The notes: generated from the sequence alone by a model not told the origin. A stretch of 64,000 nt of DNA from Paragyromitra xinjiangensis (GCA_038503065.1 JBCAMK010000002.1:2666001-2730000); one strand, 5' to 3'; shown: positions 24,632 to 36,609, counted from the first letter of the stretch. Numbers and translations: made by a program.

Positions 24632-25904
24632 TTTGGTGAAGCTGAAGCTGCTATTTCTGTGGAGCGTTGTTCTCCGCAACTGAGGCCTGATGATAGCAGG
24701 GGTCACGTGGGCCCGTGACGCAATGTCGTACAATTTTGTACGCGTAGCTTGGCGTTCTCGGCTCTTAAAAATCCCCAGTCAGAGCCTAGGCTCCAGCTCA
24801 AGCCACCAGAAGTTTATCTAAAAAATTCGCAGTAACCAATATACAATCAATTATCAAGATGGCTAGGGCGTTTGAAAATTCATGATAACTGTTAGAAACT
24901 GTAATCTGGCAATTAGCACATACCTGTCCTCCCTTACTAATAACACTACAACCCATCACTCGGTCATGCCCAAAGATGGAATCAAGCTAAAGTACATATG
25001 TAACTTGAAAGTTTATTTGAAGCAAAGCACTTTTTTGATACTGAATAGATTTTATATCTGGATGGGTGCGTAATCTCAGGTTACATCTATTGCGCGTTAG
25101 ATGCACGGTTTCAGTGAGAAAACTACGTGTAGTGTGAAGCAATCCTAGCACAACATACATCGCATATACCATTCGTGAACCTGGTAAAATCTATTTTCCT
25201 ATTTACGCCCTACCCTTGACTTCTCACTCGATAATAAATTCGCAGACCTTTTTGAAGGTTCGTGTTCTAATAGTCCCCCCCCAATTATAAGTTCTATAGG
25301 AAGCCCTAGAAGAACAAGTTTACCGGTGCTCGATAAAACCGGCTATACCACTTATACTAGCACGATACCTTACTCACTTCCTCTAAAAATTTCCCACCTT
25401 ATCTATCCCAGTATATCACTCCTGCCAAACACCAAGAATTAGCCTCCCCACACCACATATCCCCATTATATCCAAACATCCAACCGCCTCTTCTCCAAAT
25501 CAGACTTGCCTTTACGCGATCAGTGCTCCCCCCTCATCCCCAGCACACACCACAGCACCCACAATCCCACCACAAAGCCTTACCCGCACCCTGCCCACAA
25601 TCTAGCCAGGTTACACTTCCTCGAAGAGTAGAAAACGCTTAGATCCAGACCGTGAGTAGGGGAGAATAAGGATAATGATGGAACGATAGGTGAAGTAGGA
25701 TGGGCATGGGGAAGAGAGGGTCGGGGACTTATGTCCTCCAATTTTAGAGCTCAGGAGTATCTGGTTGTCATCATGTTTTGGAGTCCTTGTGCGTCGCACT
25801 TGGATAGTGCCACAAGGGCTACGAAGAAATAACTAAAGAAAAAATGTGAACCTTACCATAAACATTCCCTCACTCAAACCCAGTCCAAACTCTCCACGGA
25901 ACCT
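24632..25904. other. intergenic region, C-rich in its second half
   Basis: The promoter of the DUF6604 gene and the 3' flank of the ASNSD1-like gene. Positions 25380-25620 are plus-strand C-rich with few guanines. No gene or repeat was recognised. Confidence 0.5.
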
Positions 25905-27705
25905 TCACCTCCTAGAACTCGCCTTGGTATCTCCCAACACCATCGTCCCCTTAACCTTCCCCTTCTCCCCACCCTCCATCCTAGCGCTCCTACTTCCAAA
26001 CTGCACCGCCCTCTTCGCCTCCCCCGCAACCACACTCATCCCCAGTTTCGTCGCAAGACACCGTAACATTCCTTTATCTCTCTTCCCCTCCCATCCAGCA
26101 CGCATACACCACCCCACAACATTCTCCTCCAGAAACAGATACCGTACTTCCCGGCCCCAGTGCGCAAGCACTCTATCATCGCGTCCTAGATTCCGTTTTC
26201 CCAAACGGGCCACATCGAGCTGCAGCTCCGAGAGCAGACCTGCACTACTCCGAAAACGGTAAGCCGTTGTATGCCGTGCGTAGCCACCAAGGAGCTCGTC
26301 GGCGCCGAGCCCAGAGAAGAGGATACGGGCGGGGGTGGTGTACGGTGTAGGCTCGGGAGAGGATGTGGTAGATAGAAGTCCAGTTCCGCGGGAAGCAAAG
26401 TAGAATGCTACAGCGATAGAAAGGTCCATTTCCGTATTATGGGGATGTATGAGCTCGATCACAGTCTGGCGATGTTGTAGAAGCTCCTCGTAAGGAATAT
26501 TGATGGCGACGAAGCGCCAGTCACGGCCAGGACAGACCCGACGGAGTTCAGAGAGGGATTGGCGGCCGGTAATGCGGTCAGGACAGATCTCGTAGGTGTC
26601 TGTCTCTTTAGGTGGTTCTAGTTTCTCCGTAATCGTGGGCTTGTCTGATCTGCTGGCCTCGGTGTTATTGCTTATTCGTCCCTTTTCTTTCTTCTTTGGC
26701 TTCTCGTATTTCTTCTTTACTTCCTTCTTCCCTTCTTTTGCTGTCCCGTTCCTTGCATCGATAACCCTCCTGTTCTCGAACGCAACATTGAGCAGGTCTA
26801 CTCCTTCTTGCAGCGGTAAACACTCATGCACCAATCTTGCGATTATCGTGCAATCCAGCCCACCCGAGAACATAATCGCCAACCTCACATCCTCACCGCG
26901 CCCGGGTATATCCCTAACACGCGTATTAATACTATCAAGCAATACCTCCCGCAATTCTGCCACCGCAGCTGAGTCAGGTGTTGGCGGTCCCAACGGATCC
27001 GCGAGAGCCGTATTCAGTTTCGGAAAAGGCATATTCTGCAAGCACCCATTAGCTACATCCCACAGCAAAAGTAGATCTACCCACCATGAAATCCCTCCGT
27101 CCCTCAACCTCTGCATCCTCATCCCACATAAACGGAACCCATCCTTCCTGCCCTGTCACCAAATCCAAAAATCTCAGCCCATCCGCCTCGACCTCTTCCC
27201 ATCCATCTCCATCTCCAACACTAGCAACCATAAACCCCGCTTCCCACCCTTTTCCATACCGTTTGTACAGCAGACTCCGTCGCCCTAAAACGTCCCGTCC
27301 GAACCAAACTCTTCCCGCAGTCGCATCGAAATAAACCAACGCGTACGGCCCAGCAATACTCTCAAACGCATCTTTCAACCCTCTCCCTGCTCCTGCTGCA
27401 AGAAGACGCTTAAACACCTCTTCCCCATCATTGACACCAGGCAGTAACGCGTCGTTTCCAATCCGCCACGCTTCGCCGTTCCAGCAGAGGACAGAGCCAG
27501 AGGGATCAGTGAGGGGCTGGGGGGTGATGTGTGTGCCGCGCAGGGAGAGAACGGAAGATGTGAAGGTCAGGGCGTAGGAGCCGAAGGTAGCCGAATGGGT
27601 ACATGTTGAGTCGGGGCCTCGGCGGGATATGAGAGTTGACAGGGGTGTTGATGGAGGGGGAACAGGAGACCCCGTGGGGGAGATGGTAAATAGGATACCG
27701 CACAT
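25905..27705 (-). CDS. asparagine synthetase domain-containing protein (ASNSD1-like)
   Basis: Two exons (27705-27085, 27035-25905; 49-nt intron) give 1752 nt, 583 aa. The chain starts MCGI, so Cys2 is available as the N-terminal nucleophile of a class II glutamine amidotransferase after Met removal. ISRRGPD, WNGEAW and GPYALVYFD complete that domain. The second half is an asparagine-synthetase-like ATP pyrophosphatase domain with the PP-loop IMFSGGLDCT, DLSIAVAFYFASRG and FSGLGADELLGGYARH. The layout matches the ASNSD1/YML096W family rather than true asparagine synthetase: it is shorter at the junction and has a Lys-rich insert (about KEGKKEVKKKYEKPKKKEK). Enzymatic activity of this family is not firmly known. 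Divergent from CIA1. Confidence 0.9.
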
Positions 27706-27907
27706 ATCGCGGATATTTGAATCGTAGTTTCCGGTGGGAATATTGTATTATTCAAGGCATTATTACACCCGAAGAGTCGTGCGTAAAGTCTGTAATCCTG
27801 ACTCTAAATCATCTCCATCCAGCCAAGACAACGGTATTGTCTCCGATACCATCCTTATCGACTTGCCCCTCCACCCCCACCAAACCCCCCCCAATACCAA
27901 ATCCAAA
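27706..27907. promoter_or_regulatory. short bidirectional promoter, ASNSD1-like / CIA1
   Basis: Only 202 bp separate the two start codons. The CIA1 side has a C-rich pyrimidine/A leader. Co-transcription from one nucleosome-free region is likely; no specific factor site was identified. Confidence 0.55.
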
Positions 27908-29155
27908 ATGAAACTCCACAAAATCACCTCCCTCCCTCCCCACCCCGACCGAACCTGGTCTATCGCAATTCACCCAACTCTCCCGCTCATCGCGACCGCC
28001 TCCTCTGACCGCACATCCCGAGTCTCCTCCCTCCTAACCTACCATACCCTCTCCACCATCGATGGGGGCCACAAACGCTCTATCCGCGCTGTCGCCTGGA
28101 AGCCCGCCATCAAAGGCGAATCCGTCCTCGCGACTGGCTCCTTCGACGCCACAGCAGGCATCTGGCGGCGGTATGAAGACGACCTAGGTATCTCCACCAA
28201 CGGCGAATACGCCGACGAAGAGGAAGAAGAATGGAGATTCGCCGTCGTACTAGACGGCCATGAGAACGAGGTTAAATCCGTTGCGTGGTCTGCCGGTGGT
28301 AACTTTCTTGCTACATGCTCGAGGGATAAGACGGTCTGGGTGTGGGAGGAGATGGAGGAGGATAATTTCGAGACAATTGCGGTGTTGCAGGATCATACAC
28401 AGGATGTTAAGTGTGTTACGTGGCATCCAGAGGAGGAGTTGTTGGCGTCGAGCTCGTATGATGATACGGTGAGACTGTATTGTGAGGATGTGGATGATTG
28501 GGTGTGTTGCGCGTTGTTGGAAGGACATGGGAGTACGGTTTGGTGTGTTGATTTCGAAAAGCCGGGTTCCCCACGTTATGTCGAGTCACGTTCGTCGAGA
28601 CTTGCGTCGTGTTCGGACGATCTGTCAGTAAGGGTGTGGACGAGAGTGTCGAGGTCGGGCAGTGCAGGTGGAGTGAAAGCAGTGCCTAGTATCTTGAGGG
28701 GAGCGCCTGTGGAGGAGGAGTGGGTTCATGAAGCAACACTGCCAAAGGTTCATACTAGGGCTATTTACTCAATATCATGGAGTGCCAATAGTGGGAGAAT
28801 TGTTAGTTGTGGAGGAGATGGGAAGATCGTTATCTACGAGGAATTGCCTACTACTCCAGCGGAGGCTTCTACAGGTGTTGAAGGTACAGATACACCAATG
28901 ACAGATCCGAGTCCAGAGGATTTGAACGGTTCTTCAGAGCTAGGGGAACCGAAAGAGAAGTCAGAATCTAAGCCTCCAAGCCCAAAATCAGAGTGGAAGG
29001 TTGTCGCGGAATTAGAAGGTGCACATGGGGTTTACGAAGTCAATTGCGTAGCGTGGAGTAAACGCTGGGATAAAGACCGTAAAAGCGACGATGAAGAGAT
29101 CATTGCAAGCTGTGGTGATGACGGAGTTGTGTCTATATGGGAGCTTGTTGACTAA
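27908..29155 (+). CDS. CIA1: cytosolic iron-sulfur assembly WD40 protein Cia1/CIAO1
   Basis: A single exon of 415 aa. Cia1 is the seven-bladed beta-propeller of the CIA targeting complex, which hands 4Fe-4S clusters to cytosolic and nuclear apoproteins such as DNA polymerases and helicases. The start MKLHKITSLPPHPDRTW and repeats such as GHKRSIRAVAWKP, GHENEVKSVAWS, DHTQDVKCVTWHP, GHGSTVWCVDF, HTRAIYSISWS and AHGVYEVNCVAWS, each ending in a W-x-W/Y or similar strand, fit this family. An acidic/Ser/Pro insert (about residues 315-350) between late blades is typical of fungal orthologs. The frame remains open upstream of 27908, but that ATG gives the conserved N-terminus. Its 3' end faces RPN13, 179 bp away. 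Confidence 0.92.
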   Translation: MKLHKITSLPPHPDRTWSIAIHPTLPLIATASSDRTSRVSSLLTYHTLSTIDGGHKRSIRAVAWKPAIKGESVLATGSFDATAGIWRRYEDDLGISTNGEYADEEEEEWRFAVVLDGHENEVKSVAWSAGGNFLATCSRDKTVWVWEEMEEDNFETIAVLQDHTQDVKCVTWHPEEELLASSSYDDTVRLYCEDVDDWVCCALLEGHGSTVWCVDFEKPGSPRYVESRSSRLASCSDDLSVRVWTRVSRSGSAGGVKAVPSILRGAPVEEEWVHEATLPKVHTRAIYSISWSANSGRIVSCGGDGKIVIYEELPTTPAEASTGVEGTDTPMTDPSPEDLNGSSELGEPKEKSESKPPSPKSEWKVVAELEGAHGVYEVNCVAWSKRWDKDRKSDDEEIIASCGDDGVVSIWELVD

Positions 29156-29334
29156 TTCATTGTCCATCAAATCACTCGCGATGATAGAGTTGCATTCTTT
29201 TTTTTTCATGGGAAGCGGAGTTCATTTTGTTGTAGCATTGGAGGTTTTGTGTTTGAAATCCTTTTTTAAAAAGTTGTTCCAACCAGTACAGTAGTAGTTC
29301 TATCATTACCCCCCGAGCGCTCATAATCTACGAA

Positions 29335-30755
29335 TCAGTCGACATCCATTCCACTTTCTTTTTCCTTTTCCGCCTCGTCCTCAACTCCCCTCTTAACTCC
29401 CCTCACAAAAACCTCCACTTGATCTCCTGCTGCTTCTTCTCCAGGTCTCAATGGCACGCCTAGACTATCAGCAACCCCCCTGAGACCACCATCTCTCAGT
29501 GCCACGCTGAGGCTGACGCTGCTCTGCATAAACTGTGGACTTTGTAGCACTTTACGCACTATGTCTTTTTTCTGCGACTCCGTCGCATTCTTCGGAATTA
29601 GTGCGGGTGGTAGGTTCGCAACGATGTTGTCGAGGGCAGGGCCTGAAAGTGAGGAAACGAGAGGTACAGTGGTAGAGGTAGCTAGAAGGTCATGGAGTGA
29701 GATGGTGGGGGTTTGTTGCCCGTAGCGGGTGGGGCCAGCACCAGATGGGCCACCAACATTGATGGATGAGATGAGAGATTTGAGGAAATCGTTTTGGTTT
29801 TGAGGTTTGGTGGCGGATGAGATGAATGGACTTGGAGAATCTCTACAGTGGGACGTTGGTCAGTTGAAGGGTTTCATCAAACATGACTTGCTGTAAAAAT
29901 TCAAGAATGAGAAGGAAATTTGTGAAGTTTGGAAATGCAGAAGCTATGAGTCCGTATATTCGCCATTAAATCACACGACCGTAACCCATGTCTTTTTTGT
30001 CCCAAATTGCCCGTTTATCAAAATAATCCCAAGGCGAGAGGAAAAAGAAAGAGGAAAAAAACCAAAGTACAATCATAAAATGCCAACCGCAAAAGCGAGA
30101 AAGAAAACGGGCAATCGTAAGCGCAGTGGAAATCGCAGATTACGGAAACCGGGAACACCTACGCCCTACCCCCGTCTTCCCCACCTCTCCTACTCGCACT
30201 TCCCTCTTCCTCAATATCCTCGCTTCCCAGCTCTGCATCTGGATCTCCCATCTCCTCGTCGTCATCATCCCCCGAACCTTGGAGAAGACGGCCGATCGCC
30301 TCGCCCCATCGACGGTCACGGGATGACCAGTGACCTGGGTTGTCGGATTCAGCTCTAGTCTGCAGCCAGAAAAAGTGGCGTTGTGATGATGAGGAGAATT
30401 TGAGGAGGAAGACTCTGCCACTTGTGCATCCGGTGTAGGCTGTGAAGGTTGCTTCTCCGGGGAAGATGATTAAGTCCTCTTCCGGTGCTTGGGAGGCACG
30501 GTGTCTCCAGCAGAAGTGAAGGAGATCTAGAGAAAAGGATTAGACACTAAATTATTTAGTGTAGCTAGAAGGATGGTATTCACCGTCATCAGGATTGTTG
30601 TAAAGGTAGAGAAGACCAGGCTCGGGGGATGGGATAACCCTGTTACCCTAAGAATTGTTAGTAAGGACTAGTAGGATATGGGAGATGACAGCAGAACTTA
30701 CCGACTGGGTGCATTTTCCAGCTTTGATTGCGATGAGGGGTCGTACTGCAGCCAT
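29335..30755 (-). CDS. RPN13: proteasome regulatory particle ubiquitin receptor Rpn13/ADRM1
   Basis: Four exons (30755-30702, 30647-30584, 30526-30170, 29840-29335) sum to 981 nt, 326 aa. The N-terminal Pru domain (MAAVRPLIAIKAGKCTQSGN, LLYLYNNPDDDLLHFCWRHR, FPGEATF, FWLQ) binds ubiquitin and Rpn2. The C-terminal DEUBAD region (DLLATSTTVPLVSSLSGPAL through VLQSPQFMQSSVSLSVALRD) binds the deubiquitinase UCH37 where present. A charged linker rich in Asp/Glu and Ser joins them. The third intron is about 330 nt, long for this locus; its exact donor is uncertain (GTAGGG at 30169 preferred, GTGGGG at 30189 possible). Confidence 0.92.
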
Positions 30756-31237
30756 TTTGATAAGATTGTGATGGGTAAGTGTAGAGATGAGGTTGAGGCG
30801 TCAGTGGGGAGCTGTGGTTAAGCAGTGACGCTGGTTACCCTGTCACCCCGCGCCAAGAGGAAGCTTACATTACGGTTATCAGATGGATCTTATCATTTGG
30901 AGAGCGGTGCTGCAAGAGGCTACAGCACAGTACACTTTGATCCCGTTTCGTCTCTTTACCAGGAGAAAAGTAAAATAGTAGTCTTCGCCCAACAACTTTT
31001 GATAGGTGAAGCCCAGGAACAAGAGATCAACCATTCATCGTGGTCCATCAGGCTTGGCAGCATCACGACTTCACCAGCACAGGTGATACAGGCACTCCAT
31101 CATCGCATCATTGGGGGCCAGAGAGAACACCACTCGAGAATGATCGACGGCAATAACGAATAGATTTCCCCTGCGGCGTAGCATAGTAATCCACCGATAT
31201 CTCTCACCCAACCATCGTCTACCTTGAAAATCCTTCA

Positions 31238-31259
31238 TCGTGATCGTGATCGTGATCGT
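31238..31259. repeat. short tandem GTGATC repeat
   Basis: About three and a half copies of a CGTGAT hexamer in non-coding DNA. Confidence 0.8.
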
Positions 31260-31740
31260 TCCGCTGTTCTGTTCCTGACATAGGTACATACTTGCTACAT
31301 GCTACGTTTCCACAGAAGTGACCATCCGTCTTGCCTGCCGTTGTCTTCACCCAGAAAAGCCATCGACGAATCCCTAATCCCACACGCTCACATATAATAA
31401 AACGCCAAATCACATGCCCCCCCTCGCCAACGCGCGCCCTCGCATCGTCTTCCCGTCGCCCACCGCTGCCACCACAACGACCGCGCTCTTTGTTCCGGTC
31501 TTCGCCCAGCAACCCGGCCAACACGCGGCTCCCATCATTACCCGCTGTTCACACTGGACCACTCGCATCCATCCGACCTTAATTCCCTCCGCCGCATCCA
31601 ACGCCGCTACCAGGAATTAATTGTGCAGTCTTCTGCCTCTACCGTTGCCCAGCTAAACGCGCACCGCCTGAACATTCCTGTCCTCCCCCTTGGTGTCAAC
31701 CCTAACCACTACCCTCCTGACACCAACCCCCACCACAACC

Positions 31741-31767
31741 TCTCCCTCTCCCTCTCCCTCTCCCTCC
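31741..31767. repeat. (TCTCCC)n pyrimidine microsatellite in the SNF5 leader
   Basis: About four perfect units of CTCTCC, 45 bp upstream of the SNF5 ATG. Such tracts are common in fungal leaders and promoters. Confidence 0.85.
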
Positions 31768-31811
31768 ACAACACCACTACCACCATCAACACCCCCACAA
31801 TCACCGCCGCC

Positions 31812-33333
31812 ATGAAACCCCCGCAGGCACTAACAACAACTTACCCTGCGCGCCTCCAAACTTTCTCCACCGCGCTCATCACACCTGCTGGCCCAACACC
31901 TACTGGCCCTGCTGGCGCGCCTTCAGCGGCGGAACGATCCAGTGGCAGGACGAAGCGCGGAGGTCAGGTCATCAACTATGCCGAAGTGGATGGCGACGAC
32001 GATTTCGACCATGACGCAGAAACACGGGCTGCCATGATTGCCGGCGCACAATCAGCAGGCGGTGTTCCAGGGGCAGTTGGGAATGTCCCAGGCGTGGAGG
32101 CGATAAAGAGGCCAATACAACTTGTTGGGAAGCCAGTTCAACCACGGTACCACAGCGAAGCCTACAGGTATGTTTTTTTCACATTTCAATTGAGTGGGCC
32201 TCGTCTGACTTTGACAAACAATTAGAACGGAACACCAACTCCATTCCGCTTCCACCCTCCCTACAGTCCTCATTCCCATCCGTCTAGACATTGACCTCGA
32301 CCCTCCCTCCCGTGGTCGACTGCACGACACCTTCCTCTGGAACCTCCACGAGTCCCTCATTACACCTGACAACTTCGCCGTCACAACATGTCTCGACCTC
32401 GACCTCCCAATCAATCCCTACGCATCCTACATATCCACCTCTATCCGCGACCAAATCTCCGAATACGCCCCCGTGGCAACTATCTCCCTCCCTGAAGGCT
32501 CTGGTGAGATGCGCGTCGTCTGCAACCTTAATGTGAACCTGGGAGAGCGCGTATACGCCGATAAATTCGAATGGGATCTAGCAGGTAGCTTAACGCCAGA
32601 ATACTTTGCCCGAGGTGTAGCAGCAGATCTGGGACTATCAGGCGAGTTTGTCCCTGCGATTGCTCACGCGATTCACGAGTTCTGTTTACAGAAGAAAAAG
32701 GACCTCTGCGAAACCGGCGTGACACCCGATCTTGAAAACGACGCTCATCGCACCGATGTTGAGGCTGGTTGGCGGCTTGATCTTGAGTCGTTAGGTGCGG
32801 AGTGGGAGTCTCGTGTGGAGACTCTCACTCGTGAGGAGATTGAGAAGCGGGAGGGTGATCGGGAGAGGGAGATTCGCCGACTACGACGTGATACGGCTCG
32901 TCTTGGGGGTAGTGGGACGATGAATATGCCATTGGTGTGGGGCGCCGCTGTGCAGGGTGATGTAGAGGAGCAGATGGGGAGGGGAAGTAGGGTGAAGAGG
33001 AAAAGACAGAGGAGTTTGTCCCCTGGTCCATCGGCGACAGGGGGAAGGGGAACGCCGAGTAGGACTGTGGCACAGAGTAATGGCGTTAGTAACGGAGGGT
33101 TAGCAGAGTGGGAGAGACAAAATTGGAGGTGTGCGTGGTGTGGGGTTCCGGGGACTGGAACATGGGGGGTTAGGGAAGGGCCGGAAGGACAGAAGGTATG
33201 GTTTTCTATATTCTTTGTTTTTAGTATAGATGGACTAACGGGTATTCAGACATTATGTTTCAACTGTGGAATGGCATACGCGGAGGCTGGGCTACTTCCC
33301 GAGTGGTCAAAAGGACTACACGCACGGCCATAG
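31812..33333 (+). CDS. SNF5/SMARCB1-type chromatin remodelling subunit (SNF5 or SFH1) with GATA-like finger
   Basis: Three exons (31812-32167, 32226-33195, 33250-33333) sum to 1410 nt, 469 aa. The ATG at 31812 sits in GCCGCCATG and starts the conserved PARLQTFSTALITP, then GRTKRGGQVINYAE. The SNF5 domain has its two repeats: VLIPIRLDIDLD with TFLWNLHESLITPDNFA, and GERVYADKFEWDLAGSLTPE with FARGVAADLGLSGEF. It is a core subunit of SWI/SNF or RSC complexes. The C-terminus carries C-X2-C-X20-C-X2-C (CAWCGVPG through CFNCGMAY), a GATA-like zinc finger formed by joining exons 2 and 3. Filamentous-fungal Snf5/Sfh1 proteins commonly carry this finger. Whether this is the SWI/SNF or the RSC paralog cannot be settled here. 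Confidence 0.9.
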
Positions 33334-35264
33334 GCCATGCCCCGGGAGGTTGTGATGCGGTAAAAAAAACTTTATATCAAGTCCTAATGTTACCTTCTTA
33401 TTCTTTTACTTTATTCGGTTTTTTTTCCTTTCCCTTTTCCTTTCCTTCGGGTTATGGTAGGCGAGTAAGGCAGATCTACATTCTTCTAACTTGTTTTTTA
33501 TTTTATCTTTTTATATTCTTGGTGCTGCTGGTTGGTAAGGCTACATTTTAGACTGTAGAAGAGTGAATCAAAAGGGAAGAAACTTTGGAGATCGAACCGG
33601 GGAGCCAGACAGGTTACAGCAGAAGAGAGAAAAAATCGTAGGGGGGGGGGTTACGGTATTGTACGATATCTATAACTGTGTAGTATGGTTCGTTAAGTTT
33701 CTCTCAAACGAAGAATTTGTTTATCGACATTTTTTTTTTTACAAAGGCCATGATGTAGCAACCAGGTTCTTTTTAGGAAGGAGCAGGGTTTATGGTGTTA
33801 CAAATGCAGGTACCCGTAGTTGCAGAATGAACTGCAATGCATATCTTGGCTGTGACATCCAGTCATCGTTGACGCTGGGTTTGTCCTTACACATGTTGCT
33901 GGGAGCCAACCAACAACTTTTAGATGTTGAGCTTTGCTGGGGGCTTTATGATTCTTGGGTTAAGGGACTGCTGGCCGGTGGTTTGCTCTTTATTGTAGCT
34001 CTAGATCTTGGAAGGGCTCTTTGGCCCTCTATGGATTCCTGGTCATTCACTACTGCGTGTGTCTAAGTTGGCACCGTCGAGTTCAGAGTTTCGATCCAGG
34101 ATGACTAGAAATGGCCAATCTTCGCTCGCAATTCTAGCCTATAAAAACATGTGTTATACTCACAGATTTTTTCTCTTCGAACGACCTTGCAACATAGAAC
34201 TCCTCACTAGACTCATCGACGTTATTCTTGCGCACCCACGTCTACACTAACTCCCTATTAAGAAAATACCATAAATACCCGTAGGATTTGAAGGTTAGCT
34301 CTATTTCGAGGATAAGAAACTAGGTTGTCTCATCATAGCTAACAAGAAGCCTCTACCAGCTGATGCGATGAATCCATTTGCGTTTTCCTCAACGATTCCA
34401 GCGTATCTATCTAGCTACTATTCGGATAGCGGTTCTTCCGCATTTGGTTCCTGTCGATTTTCAAGTCCTTACACCTTCTAGATGCCACATGAGTTAGAAG
34501 CTTCCGTGGGTTTGGTGTCGTTAAATACCTCAACCTATCTACCAACCTCGTCTCAACCAACAAATCACTCGTGTATACAAACCATAAAGTCTCAGAAAAT
34601 GGTTCTCTGGGTATCTTCTTCAGCTCCCATATTCCTACCCTGTTCCCTGCGGTACCTAGCCCCGGGACTGTACCACTATCCATATGAGGATGGAAGGTGG
34701 AGATCGTCATTGGCTTTCCTCATAAGGTACTGAAGAACATTGATATCAAAGATGGGCTAACCATGATAGGATCCCTACCAGATCTAAGAACTATGTCCCT
34801 CTTAGAGTATTCAAACATCAATTTCAATCTAGGGCAGAGGCTTGGTATCATTTCCTCAAAGGGTAATATGGATATATCCTAGTCAGGTGATTTCCTTTCG
34901 GTTTTCCCAGAATACCTTACTACCTCGCCTAGGGCTCAACGTGCGAACCTACACTATCTAGAAACAGGAGAGCCGTACTAGTAAACTTCAAACGTCGCAG
35001 GGCGACCTGATGTAAGTGCAGAAAACTTAGGGAAAAGATCAAGGACGTCGATTTTCCCCGGTGTATTATGCAGTACGATTAAAACTCCTCTCAGACCAGC
35101 GCCGGTTTCTTCCTTTCGCTACTTGATTCTAACAGACAATTCATTAAACACTTTCGTCCCACAAAACTCGCACTAGAGCTACCTCTAGCTAAGAGAAACC
35201 TAGCCCCCAAAAAATGATTACATTAATACTTTTGTACAGAAAAACTAGAAAATTACAAGTGGTA
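33334..35264. other. 1.9-kb gene-free region
   Basis: The 3' flanks of SNF5 (+) and the glycosyltransferase (-) face each other. Frames of up to 167 codons (33563-34066) show no domain, biased composition or splice partner. A G9-10 run lies near 33641-33650. Confidence 0.5.
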
Positions 35265-36410
35265 TCAATTTGGTAAAGTGAGATTTATGGTCATTCTATG
35301 ATCATAATTAAACCTGCAAAAACCATTTGCTACCTCTTTCCAGAGTCTGAATTGCTCTATGAGCAATGGGTGAGCATTAGGCCTAAGTCGGCTAACTTCT
35401 TCAAGATCAACAAGCCATGGTTTGCCACTAGCAGTGTAATGCAGTACTTCTGCTTGCTTGAACAACTCCACCAATTGCTCGTCCGTCGCATTAGTCACTT
35501 GTGAACTACCTCCGAACCATCCAGGTACATCCAAGGCCTCCCAGTGGCTGTTGAGCGTGCAATATCGACCTGGCAGTACCATCAATCGCTTTTTAAGAAC
35601 TCGATTGACGAGGTCCATGTCGTACTCATCTTTATGTATATTTTGCATCGCGTCGTCGATAATCCACCAAAGTTCGTCAGATAGATTTGCGACAAGGAGA
35701 GTCGTAGCTACTGATACACCGTCTAGCCAGTATGCAAGGGGAGCAGCGATGTCTACCACTGGGAGATCGAATAGCGGGTCGAGATTCTTTAGAATTAATT
35801 GGTCGGAATCCAATACTTGAATGCGCTTTAGGTTGGGTTTGATTTGGTGAAGTCGTAACGCTCGTAATTTCAGAAGGACGCCTTTGTAATAACTAGCGCC
35901 TCCTTCTGCTATTGGTGGTGGCTCATCTCGGATGACTTCAAGACCGTTTTTCTTCAGCACCGATATCGTAGCGTTTGATACGCGAGAGCTAGCAAGTATA
36001 ATTGTGGGGACTTTGCTGTAGAATACTGTCTTGAGTCGATGGGCGTTGATAAGAGCTGAACAAGCATAGGAATCGGAAGTCGCATAGAAAACGTAGGCCC
36101 GATCTGTGATAGGTTTCTCACGAGGTACTTCAGATGGAGTTGGGGTCGCATATAGGGTCAGCGTTGATGTTTGAATTAGTGTCATTACCGATGTTGTTAC
36201 GGATGTTGGAACTATCGTCAGTGTTTCGGGGGTGATCGTTGCGAGTGAGTTTTGGGGCCATGACTGCACGGCCAGGTACCAGGTCAACAAGATCGCAGGG
36301 AATACAAAGACTACGGGATGACGATAACCCATTTTGTATAGCCAGGATCCAGCGATCTTCGTGTAGGATTGCATTGGAGTAGCGAAGCTGACTTGAAGTT
36401 TTCCAGACAA
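35265..36410 (-). CDS. type II membrane glycosyltransferase, GT8-like
   Basis: A single exon of 381 aa. Residues 1-30 are a basic cytosolic tail. About 31-48 (HPVVFVFPAILLTWYLAV) form one signal anchor, and a Ser/Thr-rich stem follows to about 100. The catalytic part begins YVFYATSDSYACSALINAHRL and has KLRALRLHQI and the metal/nucleotide-binding DSD triad at residues 201-203 in IQVLDSDQLILKNLDPLFDLP, typical of GT8/glycogenin- or Gnt1-like transferases. A late HYTASGKPW resembles the conserved His-x-x-x-Gly-x-x-Lys-Pro-Trp motif. A Golgi location is likely; donor and acceptor sugars are unknown. Confidence 0.85.
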   Translation of the reverse strand: MSGKLQVSFATPMQSYTKIAGSWLYKMGYRHPVVFVFPAILLTWYLAVQSWPQNSLATITPETLTIVPTSVTTSVMTLIQTSTLTLYATPTPSEVPREKPITDRAYVFYATSDSYACSALINAHRLKTVFYSKVPTIILASSRVSNATISVLKKNGLEVIRDEPPPIAEGGASYYKGVLLKLRALRLHQIKPNLKRIQVLDSDQLILKNLDPLFDLPVVDIAAPLAYWLDGVSVATTLLVANLSDELWWIIDDAMQNIHKDEYDMDLVNRVLKKRLMVLPGRYCTLNSHWEALDVPGWFGGSSQVTNATDEQLVELFKQAEVLHYTASGKPWLVDLEEVSRLRPNAHPLLIEQFRLWKEVANGFCRFNYDHRMTINLTLPN

Positions 36411-36609
36411 AGAAGGAGCTTTTTATTATGGGGTCTACTCTGCCACGCCATAACTAAGACGTACGCGGCCTGTAACACCCGAGGTGTGGGTTCCGATTAA
36501 AGTTAGAAATCTGAAAACTTTCGTCGAAAAGGGGTAGTCGTGTGGTGCCGAAAAGGCAAAAAAGACCCGCTTATTGGATCGCAAGATTTAGAATCTACTA
36601 GGTAGTATG

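Larger units (their letters stand above)
30756..31811. other. divergent upstream region of RPN13 and SNF5
   Basis: Holds both promoters. The SNF5 side has a long pyrimidine-rich leader with a (CCCTCT)n tract and open frames (31414-31620, 31623 onward) that have no recognisable protein content and precede the better start at 31812. Confidence 0.5.

Noticed and set aside
27053..27080. 28-nt intron in the ASNSD1-like gene
   Set aside because: Too short for a spliceosomal intron; a 49-nt intron (27084-27036) with a good branch-like TAAT keeps the frame.
30080..30358. 92-codon plus-strand frame opposite RPN13 exon 3 and intron 3
   Set aside because: It mirrors the coding and low-complexity sequence of RPN13 and has no independent support.
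33563..34066. 167-codon plus-strand open frame
   Set aside because: Composition looks random, it has no domain and starts in low-complexity DNA after the SNF5 gene.
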